From NCBI RefSeq assembly GCF_019396325.1, contig NZ_JAHKRO010000001.1:267152-331151 (forward strand): a stretch of 64,000 nt of DNA. The letters are read 5' to 3'. The notes below the pieces were generated by a model. The model saw nothing but the letters and a program-made list of their open reading frames with translations. It ran no database searches and was not told the origin of the DNA. This document shows, piece by piece, positions 25,707-32,800 of this stretch. A program made the position numbers and the translations under genes. The DNA is from Nonomuraea ceibae (GTDB taxonomy: Bacteria > Actinomycetota > Actinomycetes > Streptosporangiales > Streptosporangiaceae). Positions within the stretch are counted from its first letter, which is position 1, and each line of letters starts with the position of its first letter.

Positions 25707-27965
25707 ATGAGCAGCTCGTTCGGCCTGCTTCTGCGGAGCCTGCGGCAAGCCGCGCAGTTGACGATCGAGGAACTGTCGCACGCGTCCGGTGTGAGCGTGC
25801 GGGCCATCGGCGACATGGAGCGCGGTGTCAGCCGCGGCCCGCAGAAGCGCACGGTGGGAGCGTTGGCCGAAGCGTTGCAGCTGGATGACGCCCGGCGGGT
25901 GGAGCTGATCGAGGCCGCGCGGGCGGGCCGGCCGCGACCGAGCGGCCCGGTGGCCAGCGCGTGCGAGCTGCCGCGTGAAGCGGGGGATTTCACCGGCCGG
26001 GCGCGGGAGCTGGAGCTGCTGCGGCACCTGGCCGAGCAGGCCGGGACCCGGGAAGCCGCGGTGGTGGCCACCATCTCCGGCACCGCAGGAATCGGGAAGA
26101 CGGCCTTGGCCGTGCACGCCGCCCGGCACCTGGCCGAGCTGTTCTCGGACGGCCGCTTCTACGTGGACCTGCGGGGCATGGACAGCGCTCCGCAGGCCCC
26201 CGGCGCAGTGCTGTCGCGGCTGTTGAAGGCGTTGGGTGTGGCCGAGCAGCGGATTCCGGGTGATGACGAGGAGCGGGCCAGGCTGTACAGGGAGCTGCTG
26301 ATCGATCGCCGATGTCTGATCGTGCTGGACAACGCCGCCGATGAGGTGCAGGTGCAGCCGTTGCTGCCGGCGTCCGGACCGGGGATGACGATCATCACCA
26401 GCCGGCGCTCGCTGACCGGGCTGGCGGGAGTGCGGCAGGTCCCGTTGAGCGAGCTTTCCAACGAGGAGGCGGCCGGGCTGCTGGAATCCATCGTGGGGAA
26501 GCAGCGGATCGAGGCGGACCCGGACAGCGCAGCCGAGTTGGCCCGGCTGTGCGGGAATCTGCCGCTGGCGGTACGGATCGCCGGGAACCGGTTGCAGAGC
26601 CGGCCGGGGTGGACGATCGGCCAGCTTGCCGGACGTCTGGAGGACGAGGGACGCCGGCTGGAGGCCCTGGCGGTAGGTGATCTGGCGGTCACCGCTGCGT
26701 TCACGTTGTCATATCAGCAAGTGTCCGGGCTGGCGAGGATCGCGTTCCGGCGTCTGGCGCTGGCGGCCGGATCGGACTTCGGCATACCGTTGGCCGCGAT
26801 CGTGCTGCAGGCGGACCCGTTCGAGGCCGAGGACGCGCTGGAAGAGCTGGTTGAGCTGGGGCTGCTCACCTCGCCGTACGCCGGCCGCTACGTCTACCAC
26901 GACCTGGTCCGCTTGTACGCCCGTGCCCAATTGGAGCAGGAGGATCCGGTCGAGGCGCGGGAAGCGGCGCGGTGGAGGATGGAGACCTGGCTGCTGGAGG
27001 TCGCGGTGGTCGCCGGGCGCTGGTTCGAGCCCGGGTACGGGGCGCCGCCGCCCGAATGGCGTTCCGCCGTCACGCTCGACAGCCGGGAGGCGGCGGGCGA
27101 GTGGCTGCAGGCGGAGGGCGTGGCCTGGCTGGAGGCACTGCGCTCGGCGGCCCGGCGTCACGCGCACGGGACGGTGGTCGAGGTGGCCGAGTCCATGCAC
27201 TGGTTCTCGGACCAGGTGAGGAGATGGGGGCACTGGCGCGAGGTGTTCGAGCTGTCCTCCGGTGCGGCACGGGCGATGGGGGACCGGCTGCAGGAGGCGG
27301 TGCATCTCAACTATCTGTCCTGGGCCCTGTCCGTGTGCGAAGGCCGGATGGAGGAGTCGGAGAGGACGGCGTTGCGGGCGTTCGAGCTGGCCGGCGAGGT
27401 CGGTGACCTGCGCCAGCAGGGGTGGGCGCTGTTCTACGCCGGCTGGCCTGACTACGGCGATCCGGCGAAACTCGAGCGCGAGGTGGACTACAGCCGGCGA
27501 GCGGCCGACCTCCTCCTGCGGGCGGCGGACCTGGAGGGCTACCCCCAGGCCAGGATGACCCACATTCTCAACCTGCGGCGAGCGGGCCAGACGCAGGAGG
27601 CCCTGCGGCGCAGTCTGGCGCTGGTGGCCGCGTTGCGTGACCCCTCGTACGGCGGTTCCCCGGCCATCGTCGCCTACAGTCTCGGAGCCGCCTTGAGCCA
27701 TCTCGGCCTCACCTACGTCGCGCTCGAACGCTGGACGGAGGCGGTCGACGCCTTCCATCAGGCGGTGCCCGTGCTTAACAGCCACTCCATTCCCCCTGCC
27801 CTGGCCTACACCCATCGCGGCCTGGGCATCGCGCTGCGGGAGTTGGGCCGGGTCGAGGAGGCCCGCCAGGCATTGGCGGAGGCGGCACGGCTGTTCGAGG
27901 AGGACGGCGACGACGCGCAGGCGGCTGATGTGGTCAAGAAACTTGAGCAGACAGGCGAAAACTAA
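25707..27965 (+). CDS. XRE-type HTH / NB-ARC / TPR transcriptional regulator (AfsR-like STAND)
   Basis: A 752-residue paralogue of the 1957 gene. The XRE HTH (LTIEELSHASGVSVRAIGDM) is nearly identical, then come the P-loop ISGTAGIGKTALA, the LFSDGRFYVDLRGMDS segment, Walker B RRCLIVLDNAA and CGNLPLAVRIAG, followed by TPR-like helices. It starts at ATG 25707 with aaggagg upstream. The conserved HTH suggests that both proteins read the same or similar operators, while their sensor parts differ more. Upstream (25456-25706) I see no ECF41-like element. The gene ends just before the ECF41-like promoter of the small membrane-protein gene. Confidence 0.9.
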   Translation: MSSSFGLLLRSLRQAAQLTIEELSHASGVSVRAIGDMERGVSRGPQKRTVGALAEALQLDDARRVELIEAARAGRPRPSGPVASACELPREAGDFTGRARELELLRHLAEQAGTREAAVVATISGTAGIGKTALAVHAARHLAELFSDGRFYVDLRGMDSAPQAPGAVLSRLLKALGVAEQRIPGDDEERARLYRELLIDRRCLIVLDNAADEVQVQPLLPASGPGMTIITSRRSLTGLAGVRQVPLSELSNEEAAGLLESIVGKQRIEADPDSAAELARLCGNLPLAVRIAGNRLQSRPGWTIGQLAGRLEDEGRRLEALAVGDLAVTAAFTLSYQQVSGLARIAFRRLALAAGSDFGIPLAAIVLQADPFEAEDALEELVELGLLTSPYAGRYVYHDLVRLYARAQLEQEDPVEAREAARWRMETWLLEVAVVAGRWFEPGYGAPPPEWRSAVTLDSREAAGEWLQAEGVAWLEALRSAARRHAHGTVVEVAESMHWFSDQVRRWGHWREVFELSSGAARAMGDRLQEAVHLNYLSWALSVCEGRMEESERTALRAFELAGEVGDLRQQGWALFYAGWPDYGDPAKLEREVDYSRRAADLLLRAADLEGYPQARMTHILNLRRAGQTQEALRRSLALVAALRDPSYGGSPAIVAYSLGAALSHLGLTYVALERWTEAVDAFHQAVPVLNSHSIPPALAYTHRGLGIALRELGRVEEARQALAEAARLFEEDGDDAQAADVVKKLEQTGEN

Positions 27966-27980
27966 CCTCCTCCGCCTTTC

Positions 27981-28010
27981 TGTCACAACTCGCCGGGTCG
28001 TCCGGTCAAA
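27981..28010 (+). promoter_or_regulatory. ECF41/SigJ-like promoter (TGTCACA-N16-GGTCAA)
   Basis: TGTCACA at 27981-27987 and GGTCAA from 28004, with a 16-base spacer, which is one shorter than the other four. It is 75 bp before the small membrane-protein gene and 15 bp after the XRE gene stop. Confidence 0.5.
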
Positions 28011-28082
28011 GGGCGTGATCGCAACAACGGCGAGGAGCGCGTCCTCCACGCGTCTCCGGCGGGCGGAAGCGGAGACGGTGTA

Positions 28083-28574
28083 ATGCATGCCCTCCTCCAC
28101 ACGGTGGGCGTTCTGGCCGGATGCGCCGTGGCACTCGCCCCGATCCTGCTGCCCTCCGTACGTTCCGCGAGAAGGTGGCCGTACATCGTGATGGCGCTCG
28201 GCATGGCGGCCGGGCATCTTGGTGGCTGGTTCCTCTGCGCCGCGGTGCTCGCGCTGCTGACCGCCGGCTGGCTCTGCGGCTCCCCCATACGCCGCGCGGA
28301 GACCGGTCATCACATCCAGGACTTCGTGTTCATGCCGATCCTCATGGTGCTGACGGCGTCCGGCGGGCCTGCTCTCACCGGCGCTTCGTCCGGGCACGCG
28401 CATGGAGGAGGGTCGACGGCCACGGTGGCCCTGGTCATCGGCCTGACCTGGACCTGCGCTCGGCTCATCCGCGTCCTGCCGGTGCGGGGAGCGGAGCGAA
28501 AGAGGCTCGACCAGGACGTGTGCTCGGCCGGAATGGCGGCCGACATGACCTTCATGGCGGCGCTGGCGCTGTGA
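28083..28574 (+). CDS. Small integral membrane protein, DUF5134-like
   Basis: 163 residues with about five membrane helices (TVGVLAGCAVALAPILL, WPYIVMALGMAAGHLGGWFL and so on). It contains a HHIQDF and an SSGHAHGGG segment, plus a C-terminal AGMAADMTFMAALAL. His-rich loops and Met-rich helices recall actinobacterial DUF5134 proteins, sometimes found with copper or redox genes. This is a memory-based resemblance, not a search result. It starts at ATG 28083 with ggaga upstream. It is expressed from its own ECF41-like promoter and precedes the cupin genes. Confidence 0.7.
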   Translation: MHALLHTVGVLAGCAVALAPILLPSVRSARRWPYIVMALGMAAGHLGGWFLCAAVLALLTAGWLCGSPIRRAETGHHIQDFVFMPILMVLTASGGPALTGASSGHAHGGGSTATVALVIGLTWTCARLIRVLPVRGAERKRLDQDVCSAGMAADMTFMAALAL

Positions 28575-28673
28575 CGCGACGACAGTCCGCGCCATCCGCC
28601 GACCTGGGGCCGGGCATCGACGTCAAGCGAGCTGGGCGCTGAGGCGCCCCAGCAGGAGCGCTGTTCACGACGG

Positions 28674-28703
28674 TGTCACATATCGGGGCCGCTGTCTGGT
28701 CTG
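28674..28703 (+). promoter_or_regulatory. ECF41/SigJ-like promoter (TGTCACA-N17-GGTCTG)
   Basis: TGTCACA at 28674-28680, a 17-base spacer, GGTCTG from 28698, and agct right after. It shares this AGCT extension with the 7708 and 12523 elements. It lies about 53 bp before the cupin operon. Confidence 0.65.
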
Positions 28704-28755
28704 AGCTACTGATCGGCCGGAACGAGCCGGCCACGGTTTCGCGAAGGGACGCCTG

Positions 28756-29190
28756 ATGAGCATCGCTCACGCTCACCACCTTGAGAGCCCCGACACGAGC
28801 GGGCCGCCACCGAAGATCGACGTGGTCGCCACCGTAGCGGGAGCGCCGCCCGCGCCGGAGGGCGCCGAGGCGATGACGATCCTGGTCACACTGCCGCCGA
28901 ACAGCCCCGGCGCGCCGCCTCACCGGCACTCCGGGCCCGCCTATGGGTACGTGATCAAGGGAGCCATCAATTTCGAGCTCGAAGGCGAACCTGTGCGGGT
29001 TGTCCGGGCCGGTGAGGCGTTCTGGGAGCCAGGTGGGGACGTGATTCATTACCAGGACGGCAACCACCTGGCTGATGAGGAGTCGGCGTTCGTGGTGACG
29101 ATGTTCTGCGCGCCTGGGCAGCCGATGCTGACGCCGGTCAGCTCCGAGGAGTTGGAAGCTCGGCGAGACCGTCGCGCACCGCAGTCATGA
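28756..29190 (+). CDS. Cupin-domain protein
   Basis: A 144-residue single cupin. Motif 1 reads GAPPHRHSGPAYGYVIKGAI and motif 2 PGGDVIHYQDGN, which keep the metal-binding His residues and one Glu or Asp. Small cupins act as dioxygenases, isomerases or binding proteins, often on the products of stress-induced pathways. The protein family gives no substrate. It starts at ATG 28756 with gaaggg upstream, behind an ECF41-like promoter. Its stop overlaps the ATG of a second cupin (ATGA), so both are translated together. Confidence 0.88.
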   Translation: MSIAHAHHLESPDTSGPPPKIDVVATVAGAPPAPEGAEAMTILVTLPPNSPGAPPHRHSGPAYGYVIKGAINFELEGEPVRVVRAGEAFWEPGGDVIHYQDGNHLADEESAFVVTMFCAPGQPMLTPVSSEELEARRDRRAPQS

Positions 29191-29513
29191 CCAAGGTGTC
29201 GCTGACCGCACTCGTCCACCAGCTGCTCACGCACGCTCGCGAGGCGAACAGGGGTCGCAGTGCCACCACTGTCCACGGTGGACACGATCGTTCGCTGCGG
29301 CAGACCGTCATGGCGTTGCGGCAGGGCGAGCACATTCACGAGAGCGAGCATCCCGGCGAGGTCACGGTGCACGTGCTGCGCGGGCGGGTGCGGCTTGTCG
29401 CCGGGCCTGACTCATGGGACGGGCTGCCCGGCGACCTGCTGGTCATGCCGGAACGCCGCCACCGCATGGAGGCTGTAGAGGACTGCGCGTTCCTGTTCAC
29501 CACCGCACGTTGA
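29187..29513 (+). CDS. Small cupin-domain protein
   Basis: 108 residues; the first 30 are helical, then comes a cupin barrel with QGEHIHESEHPGEVTVHVLR and a PERRHRMEAVEDC second motif. Metal ligands are HIHxSEH and RRH. It overlaps the previous cupin by 4 nt and is followed by a strong hairpin, so it closes the operon. The sequence is of the AraC-ligand-like stand-alone cupin type found beside redox genes. Two unlike cupins in tandem may form a hetero-oligomer, an inference from coupling alone. Confidence 0.85.
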   Translation: MTKVSLTALVHQLLTHAREANRGRSATTVHGGHDRSLRQTVMALRQGEHIHESEHPGEVTVHVLRGRVRLVAGPDSWDGLPGDLLVMPERRHRMEAVEDCAFLFTTAR

Positions 29514-29523
29514 ACAAGGAGAG

Positions 29524-29549
29524 GGCGGGAACCGGGGTCGGTTCCCGCC
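29524..29549 (+). terminator. Hairpin terminator after the cupin operon
   Basis: Ten-base perfect arms (GGCGGGAACC / GGTTCCCGCC) enclose a 6-base loop, starting 10 bp after the cupin stop. No T-run follows, as is common in actinomycetes. The rest of the 29550-30000 stretch has no convincing complete gene. Confidence 0.75.
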
Positions 29550-29840
29550 TTCAGCATGTACGCCCGGTATGGTCCGATTGCTTGGCTGCCAGGGGAGCCC
29601 CGGTCCGCGGGGTAGTGATTGCGCTCCTGCCACCCGGCCGGGTCGGGGTCGGGAAGGTCAGAAGCGCCAGGCACGGTATCTCCTCGACGGCCTCCGGGTA
29701 GCGTCGCGTGCGTGGCTCGACAGTCCGCCGCAGACTGTACAAGGGGTGTCGATCCGGGCCCGTCGGGGGCCTCTGTTGAACGGCGGGCCTCAGTTGAGGT
29801 GTTCTGCCCGAGCCGGTCTCGGCGGGGATGGGGCTGTCAG

Positions 29841-29960
29841 CCCCGTAGCCAGCCGTTGGCGGGGGGTGCGCAGGGTCCAGTCGAGGAAGGACGCTCGTAC
29901 GGGACAGGTCTGGCAGAGGGGATCGGGCCTCTCGGCGCTGATGGAACTGATGAACAGCCA
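29841..29960 (-). pseudogene. Possible WhiB-like relic
   Basis: One minus-strand frame reads WLFISSISAERPD, then PLCQTCPVRASFLDWTLRTP before a stop. This resembles the LFFP ... CxxCPVRxxCLxWAL part of WhiB proteins, but the third cluster Cys is Phe, the first half and the GVWGG turn are missing, and no start fits. It could be chance similarity. No working gene is claimed. Confidence 0.25.
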
Positions 29961-30000
29961 TGATCTACCTCGAACGATGGGTCGGCATGGCCGGGGTGTT

Positions 30001-30723
30001 TCAGGTGGTCAGGATGGTGGCGAGGGCCTGCTCGACCGTGCTGTGAACCGGCAGAAGCGCTTGTAGCCGGACGAGTTGGAGCAGCCGGGCGGGGACGCCA
30101 CGAACCCCGGCCAGCCGTACGCCCGCGTTGTCGGCGGTGGCCTGGCGGTGGCTGGATATCAGCACCCGCAGGCCTGAGCAGTCCAGGAAGGACACCTCGG
30201 TCAGGTCGAAGACCACGTGGTCGCCGGGCCGGCGGACCCTCTTGACGTAGCAGGCCAGTTGGCCGCTGTTGGCGAGATCGATCTCACCGCCAACCGCGAT
30301 CACGCTCGTCCCGGGAAGGTGCCGATGCCTCAGCGTCAGCGACGTGGTGGCAGCTCTCTCGGTTACGGCCGAAAGGTCGGGCCGCAGAGAGGAGACCGTA
30401 CGCTCACCATGAACCCGTCGTGCCGGCGCCTGTCGCTGGTGTGCCGGGAGCGGTGTAGATCCGGAAACGCCGGCCTCAGGGGGCATGGAAGATCCTGTTC
30501 CAGACGCAGGCTCCGCCGAACCGACCGGCCGGCGCTTGCCGGACGCGTCGAGTCGCGGAAGGAATCCCGAGGCGATGACCAGCGTGTTCTGATGCCGGTG
30601 CACGTACGCGGTTGCGTCGGTGGACACGTCGTCGACCGCCCCATCCACGGAGCGCGGCTGGATCGAGGGCTGATGAGGCGCGGTCCTGGCCGCTATGAAC
30701 GCCGCAGCGTCGTCGTCGGTCAT
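30001..30723 (-). CDS. STAS-domain protein (anti-sigma-factor antagonist type) with long N-terminal extension
   Basis: The last 115 residues form a STAS domain: LTLRHRHLPGTSVIAVGGEI, HVVFDLTEVSFLDCSGLRVL with the conserved DCSG serine, then AGVRGVPARLLQLV. In SpoIIAA/RsbV-type proteins this serine is phosphorylated by an anti-sigma kinase. No kinase or sigma factor gene is nearby. The start is uncertain. ATG 30723 gives 240 residues with a polar, probably disordered N-terminus and G/C-rich third positions typical of coding DNA; ATG 30486 would give 161. The product may link the ECF-like promoters to partner-switching control, which is speculation. Confidence 0.7.
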   Translation of the reverse strand: MTDDDAAAFIAARTAPHQPSIQPRSVDGAVDDVSTDATAYVHRHQNTLVIASGFLPRLDASGKRRPVGSAEPASGTGSSMPPEAGVSGSTPLPAHQRQAPARRVHGERTVSSLRPDLSAVTERAATTSLTLRHRHLPGTSVIAVGGEIDLANSGQLACYVKRVRRPGDHVVFDLTEVSFLDCSGLRVLISSHRQATADNAGVRLAGVRGVPARLLQLVRLQALLPVHSTVEQALATILTT

Positions 30724-30847
30724 CGCCGCCCCCGGGTCCTGGTCCGGTCGACGTCCAGTCCGTCGGCTTCGCGCTTCACGTTCAAGGGGTGTTCGTGGGT
30801 CGGTCACAGTTGCAGCTTTCTGTGGCGGATCGACAGGTTCGTGGCGG

Positions 30848-31090
30848 TCACATGCGCCCGTCTTCGGTGGCGAGCGGGAACAGGGAGCCGTTCTCCAGCT
30901 CCGTGATCGCGGCCAGAATGCCGCGCAGCCCCACCTGCTCGCGCTCGGTCTCGGTGGGATCGACCAGCCACTCGGTGACCGGCAGATCGCGGGGGTGCTG
31001 CGAGTGACACAGGTCGGCCGTGTGCAGTTCGATCGCGACCACGACCTTGAGCTCGTGCAGGAAATCACTTTCATCGGTGGGGCAGCTCAT
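30848..31090 (-). CDS. Unrecognised small protein (FLHELKVV family)
   Basis: 80 residues, starting at ATG 31090 after ggtggaggg. It shares DFLHELKVVVAIEL and TEWLVDPTETEREQVGLRGI with the 73-residue protein at 13423-13644. The middle differs and carries a Cys/His pair (DLCHSQH) absent from the other copy. There is no signal or membrane segment. Upstream in the same frame lies a relic of a hydrolase N-terminus (31220-31282), and downstream the STAS gene. The function is unknown. Confidence 0.7.
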   Translation of the reverse strand: MSCPTDESDFLHELKVVVAIELHTADLCHSQHPRDLPVTEWLVDPTETEREQVGLRGILAAITELENGSLFPLATEDGRM

Positions 31091-31219
31091 CCCTCCACCA
31101 AAGGCTTGCGTAGACAGGTTCGCCTCACCGACGAATGAGGTGGGAAGCGCGCGGGGTGGCAGGCGCGAAGGGTGCCGGATGGTCGCCGTCGGCGCGCCAG
31201 CCGGCCCCGGGGGCGCCGG

Positions 31220-31282
31220 GTGAGGCTTGGAGGTCGCTTCGGCGAGTTCCTGCGCCGCAGGCTCAAGGATGTTGTCGTTCAT
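31220..31282 (-). pseudogene. Relic of an alpha/beta hydrolase N-terminus
   Basis: Twenty-one codons, MNDNILEPAAQELAEATSKP, copy the first residues of the 15346 hydrolase (MSEHILEPAARDLAEATSKP). The rest of the enzyme is gone. The frame runs on through unrelated Pro/Ala-rich sequence into the small protein at 31090. It is best explained as a leftover of a duplicated operon. Confidence 0.6.
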
Positions 31283-31657
31283 GGGGAAGTCACCGCTTCA
31301 TCGTGATTTTCGTTCGGACCTTGCAGGCTCCGTGCGCGTTGTCCGCGCAGGCCTTCGGGAAGGCGGGCTTTTCGGGTTGCCTCGCCCACGTAGACCGGGC
31401 GCCCCCCGGATCCGTGACAGCGGGATCGAGACAGGACCGCCATCGTCCAGGTCAAGAGGGCTCTCCCCCGCACTTGGCGTGGGCCGTGGGTTCACCGCCC
31501 GAGATCAATGACCCGTCCAGCGATCGGTGACAGGCCACTGGCTGGACGCGGCGCACCTGACGGTCCTCGTACATTCGTGCGATGTGCCCTGTTGCTTTTA
31601 CCGGCACGGTGTCTTCACCGCCTCCTGCTGGGGGAGGCCGACATCGGGTGGATATGC
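31283..31657. other. Intergenic stretch, 375 bp
   Basis: Between the hydrolase relic and the SDR gene I see no convincing gene. From about 31569 the DNA resembles the upstream part of the SDR relic at 4222-4309 (shared ttcgtgcgatgt and ggaggccgac), so regulatory DNA was duplicated with the gene. Confidence 0.6.
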
Positions 31658-32458
31658 ATGGCTGTCTGGTTCATCACGGGCGCGGTACGAGGCATCGGGC
31701 ACCGCGTAGCCCGCGAAGCGCTGCGGCGAGGACACCGGGTGGTTGCCACTGACCGTGACCTGGCGGCGGTTACGGAAGCCTTCGCCGGGATGGGTGGTGA
31801 AGTGCTCCCCCTGGAGCTGGATCTGATGCGGCCGCAGGCGCCGACGGCGGCGGTCGAGCAGTCGATGCGCCGCTTCGGCCGGATCGACGTGCTCGTCCAC
31901 GATGTGGCCAGGACCGTCCGCGCCCCCCTGCGGGAGACGACCGACGCGCAGGCTCGGGCCCTGTTCGACATCAACGTCGTCGGTATGCTCGCCATGGCCC
32001 GCGCCGTGCTGCCGGTACTGAGCGCGCAGCAGGCCGGCCGGATCATCGTCGTAGGCTCGGCTGCCGGCTTCTCGGCCCCGGCCGGTTCGGGTCTGTATGG
32101 CGCCTCCATGGCGGCCGTCGAGGCGCTGTGCGAGACCCTCCGCGCTGAACTGGAGGAGTTCGGCGTCTGCGTGACCGTCGTCGAACTCGGCCGTTTCGCC
32201 ACCCTCCCGCCGGTCTTTGATCGCGGCTCACTCTTGCCTGGAGATCCACGCAAGGCGGCTGTCGCGATCCTCGACCTCCTGACCGTCGACGATCCTCCGT
32301 TGCGGCTGCAGCTCGGTGCCGACGCCGTTGCTCACGTCGAAGCCAAACTCGAGCACGTGGCTCAGGAGCTCGACCTGTGGCGCCCGGTCTCGCTCAGCAC
32401 CGCATCCGACCACGATCTACCCCGACAGAACGGTCACCGGCCGCCGGAAGACGAGTGA
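31658..32458 (+). CDS. Short-chain dehydrogenase/reductase
   Basis: A 266-residue SDR: FITGAVRGIGHRVAREAL for the cofactor, then DVLVHDVARTVRAPL where the usual NNAG is replaced by HDVA. VVGSAAGFSAPAGSGLYGAS and its following Met-Ala supply Ser and Tyr; the Lys of YxxxK appears as Met (YGASMAA), so activity may be lost or changed. The start ATG 31658 is clear from homology. It is the intact relative of the relic at 4310. Length and the C-terminus (EAKLEHVAQELDLW) fit the NAD(P)-dependent oxidoreductases close to the DltE type. Substrate unknown. Confidence 0.8.
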   Translation: MAVWFITGAVRGIGHRVAREALRRGHRVVATDRDLAAVTEAFAGMGGEVLPLELDLMRPQAPTAAVEQSMRRFGRIDVLVHDVARTVRAPLRETTDAQARALFDINVVGMLAMARAVLPVLSAQQAGRIIVVGSAAGFSAPAGSGLYGASMAAVEALCETLRAELEEFGVCVTVVELGRFATLPPVFDRGSLLPGDPRKAAVAILDLLTVDDPPLRLQLGADAVAHVEAKLEHVAQELDLWRPVSLSTASDHDLPRQNGHRPPEDE

Positions 32459-32800
32459 TGTCGGTGCGGCATCGAGCGGGGCCCCGACCAGCCAGACTGC
32501 GCCTGCCGACGATGCCATCCTCTGGACGTCGATGATTCATCCGTGCAGGTCGTTGAGGTGGTGCGCACTCTTGTGCTCCTGCCGCGCCCTACGCGGGAAG
32601 ATCGGCGCCAGGTCCGCACCCTGTACGCCGTCACATTCGGTGGAGTCCTCCCGCGCCCGTGTGACATGTCTTTCCCGCCAGAGATCGACCAAGTCGATAG
32701 GCGCTGCCCGCACCACGCCACCACCATCGTGCAATGAAAGCGCTGCTCCTCCAGAGTTGACGATGCTCATTGTGTCGGTAGGTGCTGCGAGCATGACGAC
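32459..32800 (+). other. Intergenic stretch with possible promoter
   Basis: No complete gene is seen. Short frames on both strands lack family signs. TTGACG (32757-32762), 16 bases and TAGGTG (32779-32784) could be a housekeeping promoter, which would put the start of the 32801 transcript very near its ATG. Confidence 0.35.

Noticed and set aside
29551..29961. 136-codon minus-strand ORF MAVHQFHQRRE...
   Set aside because: Pro/Arg/Thr-rich with no domain; a different frame of the same strand holds the WhiB-like string, so this frame is not supported.
32480..32800. Transposase remnant on the minus strand (85-codon frame)
   Set aside because: No DDE or HTH features and no terminal inverted repeats could be seen.
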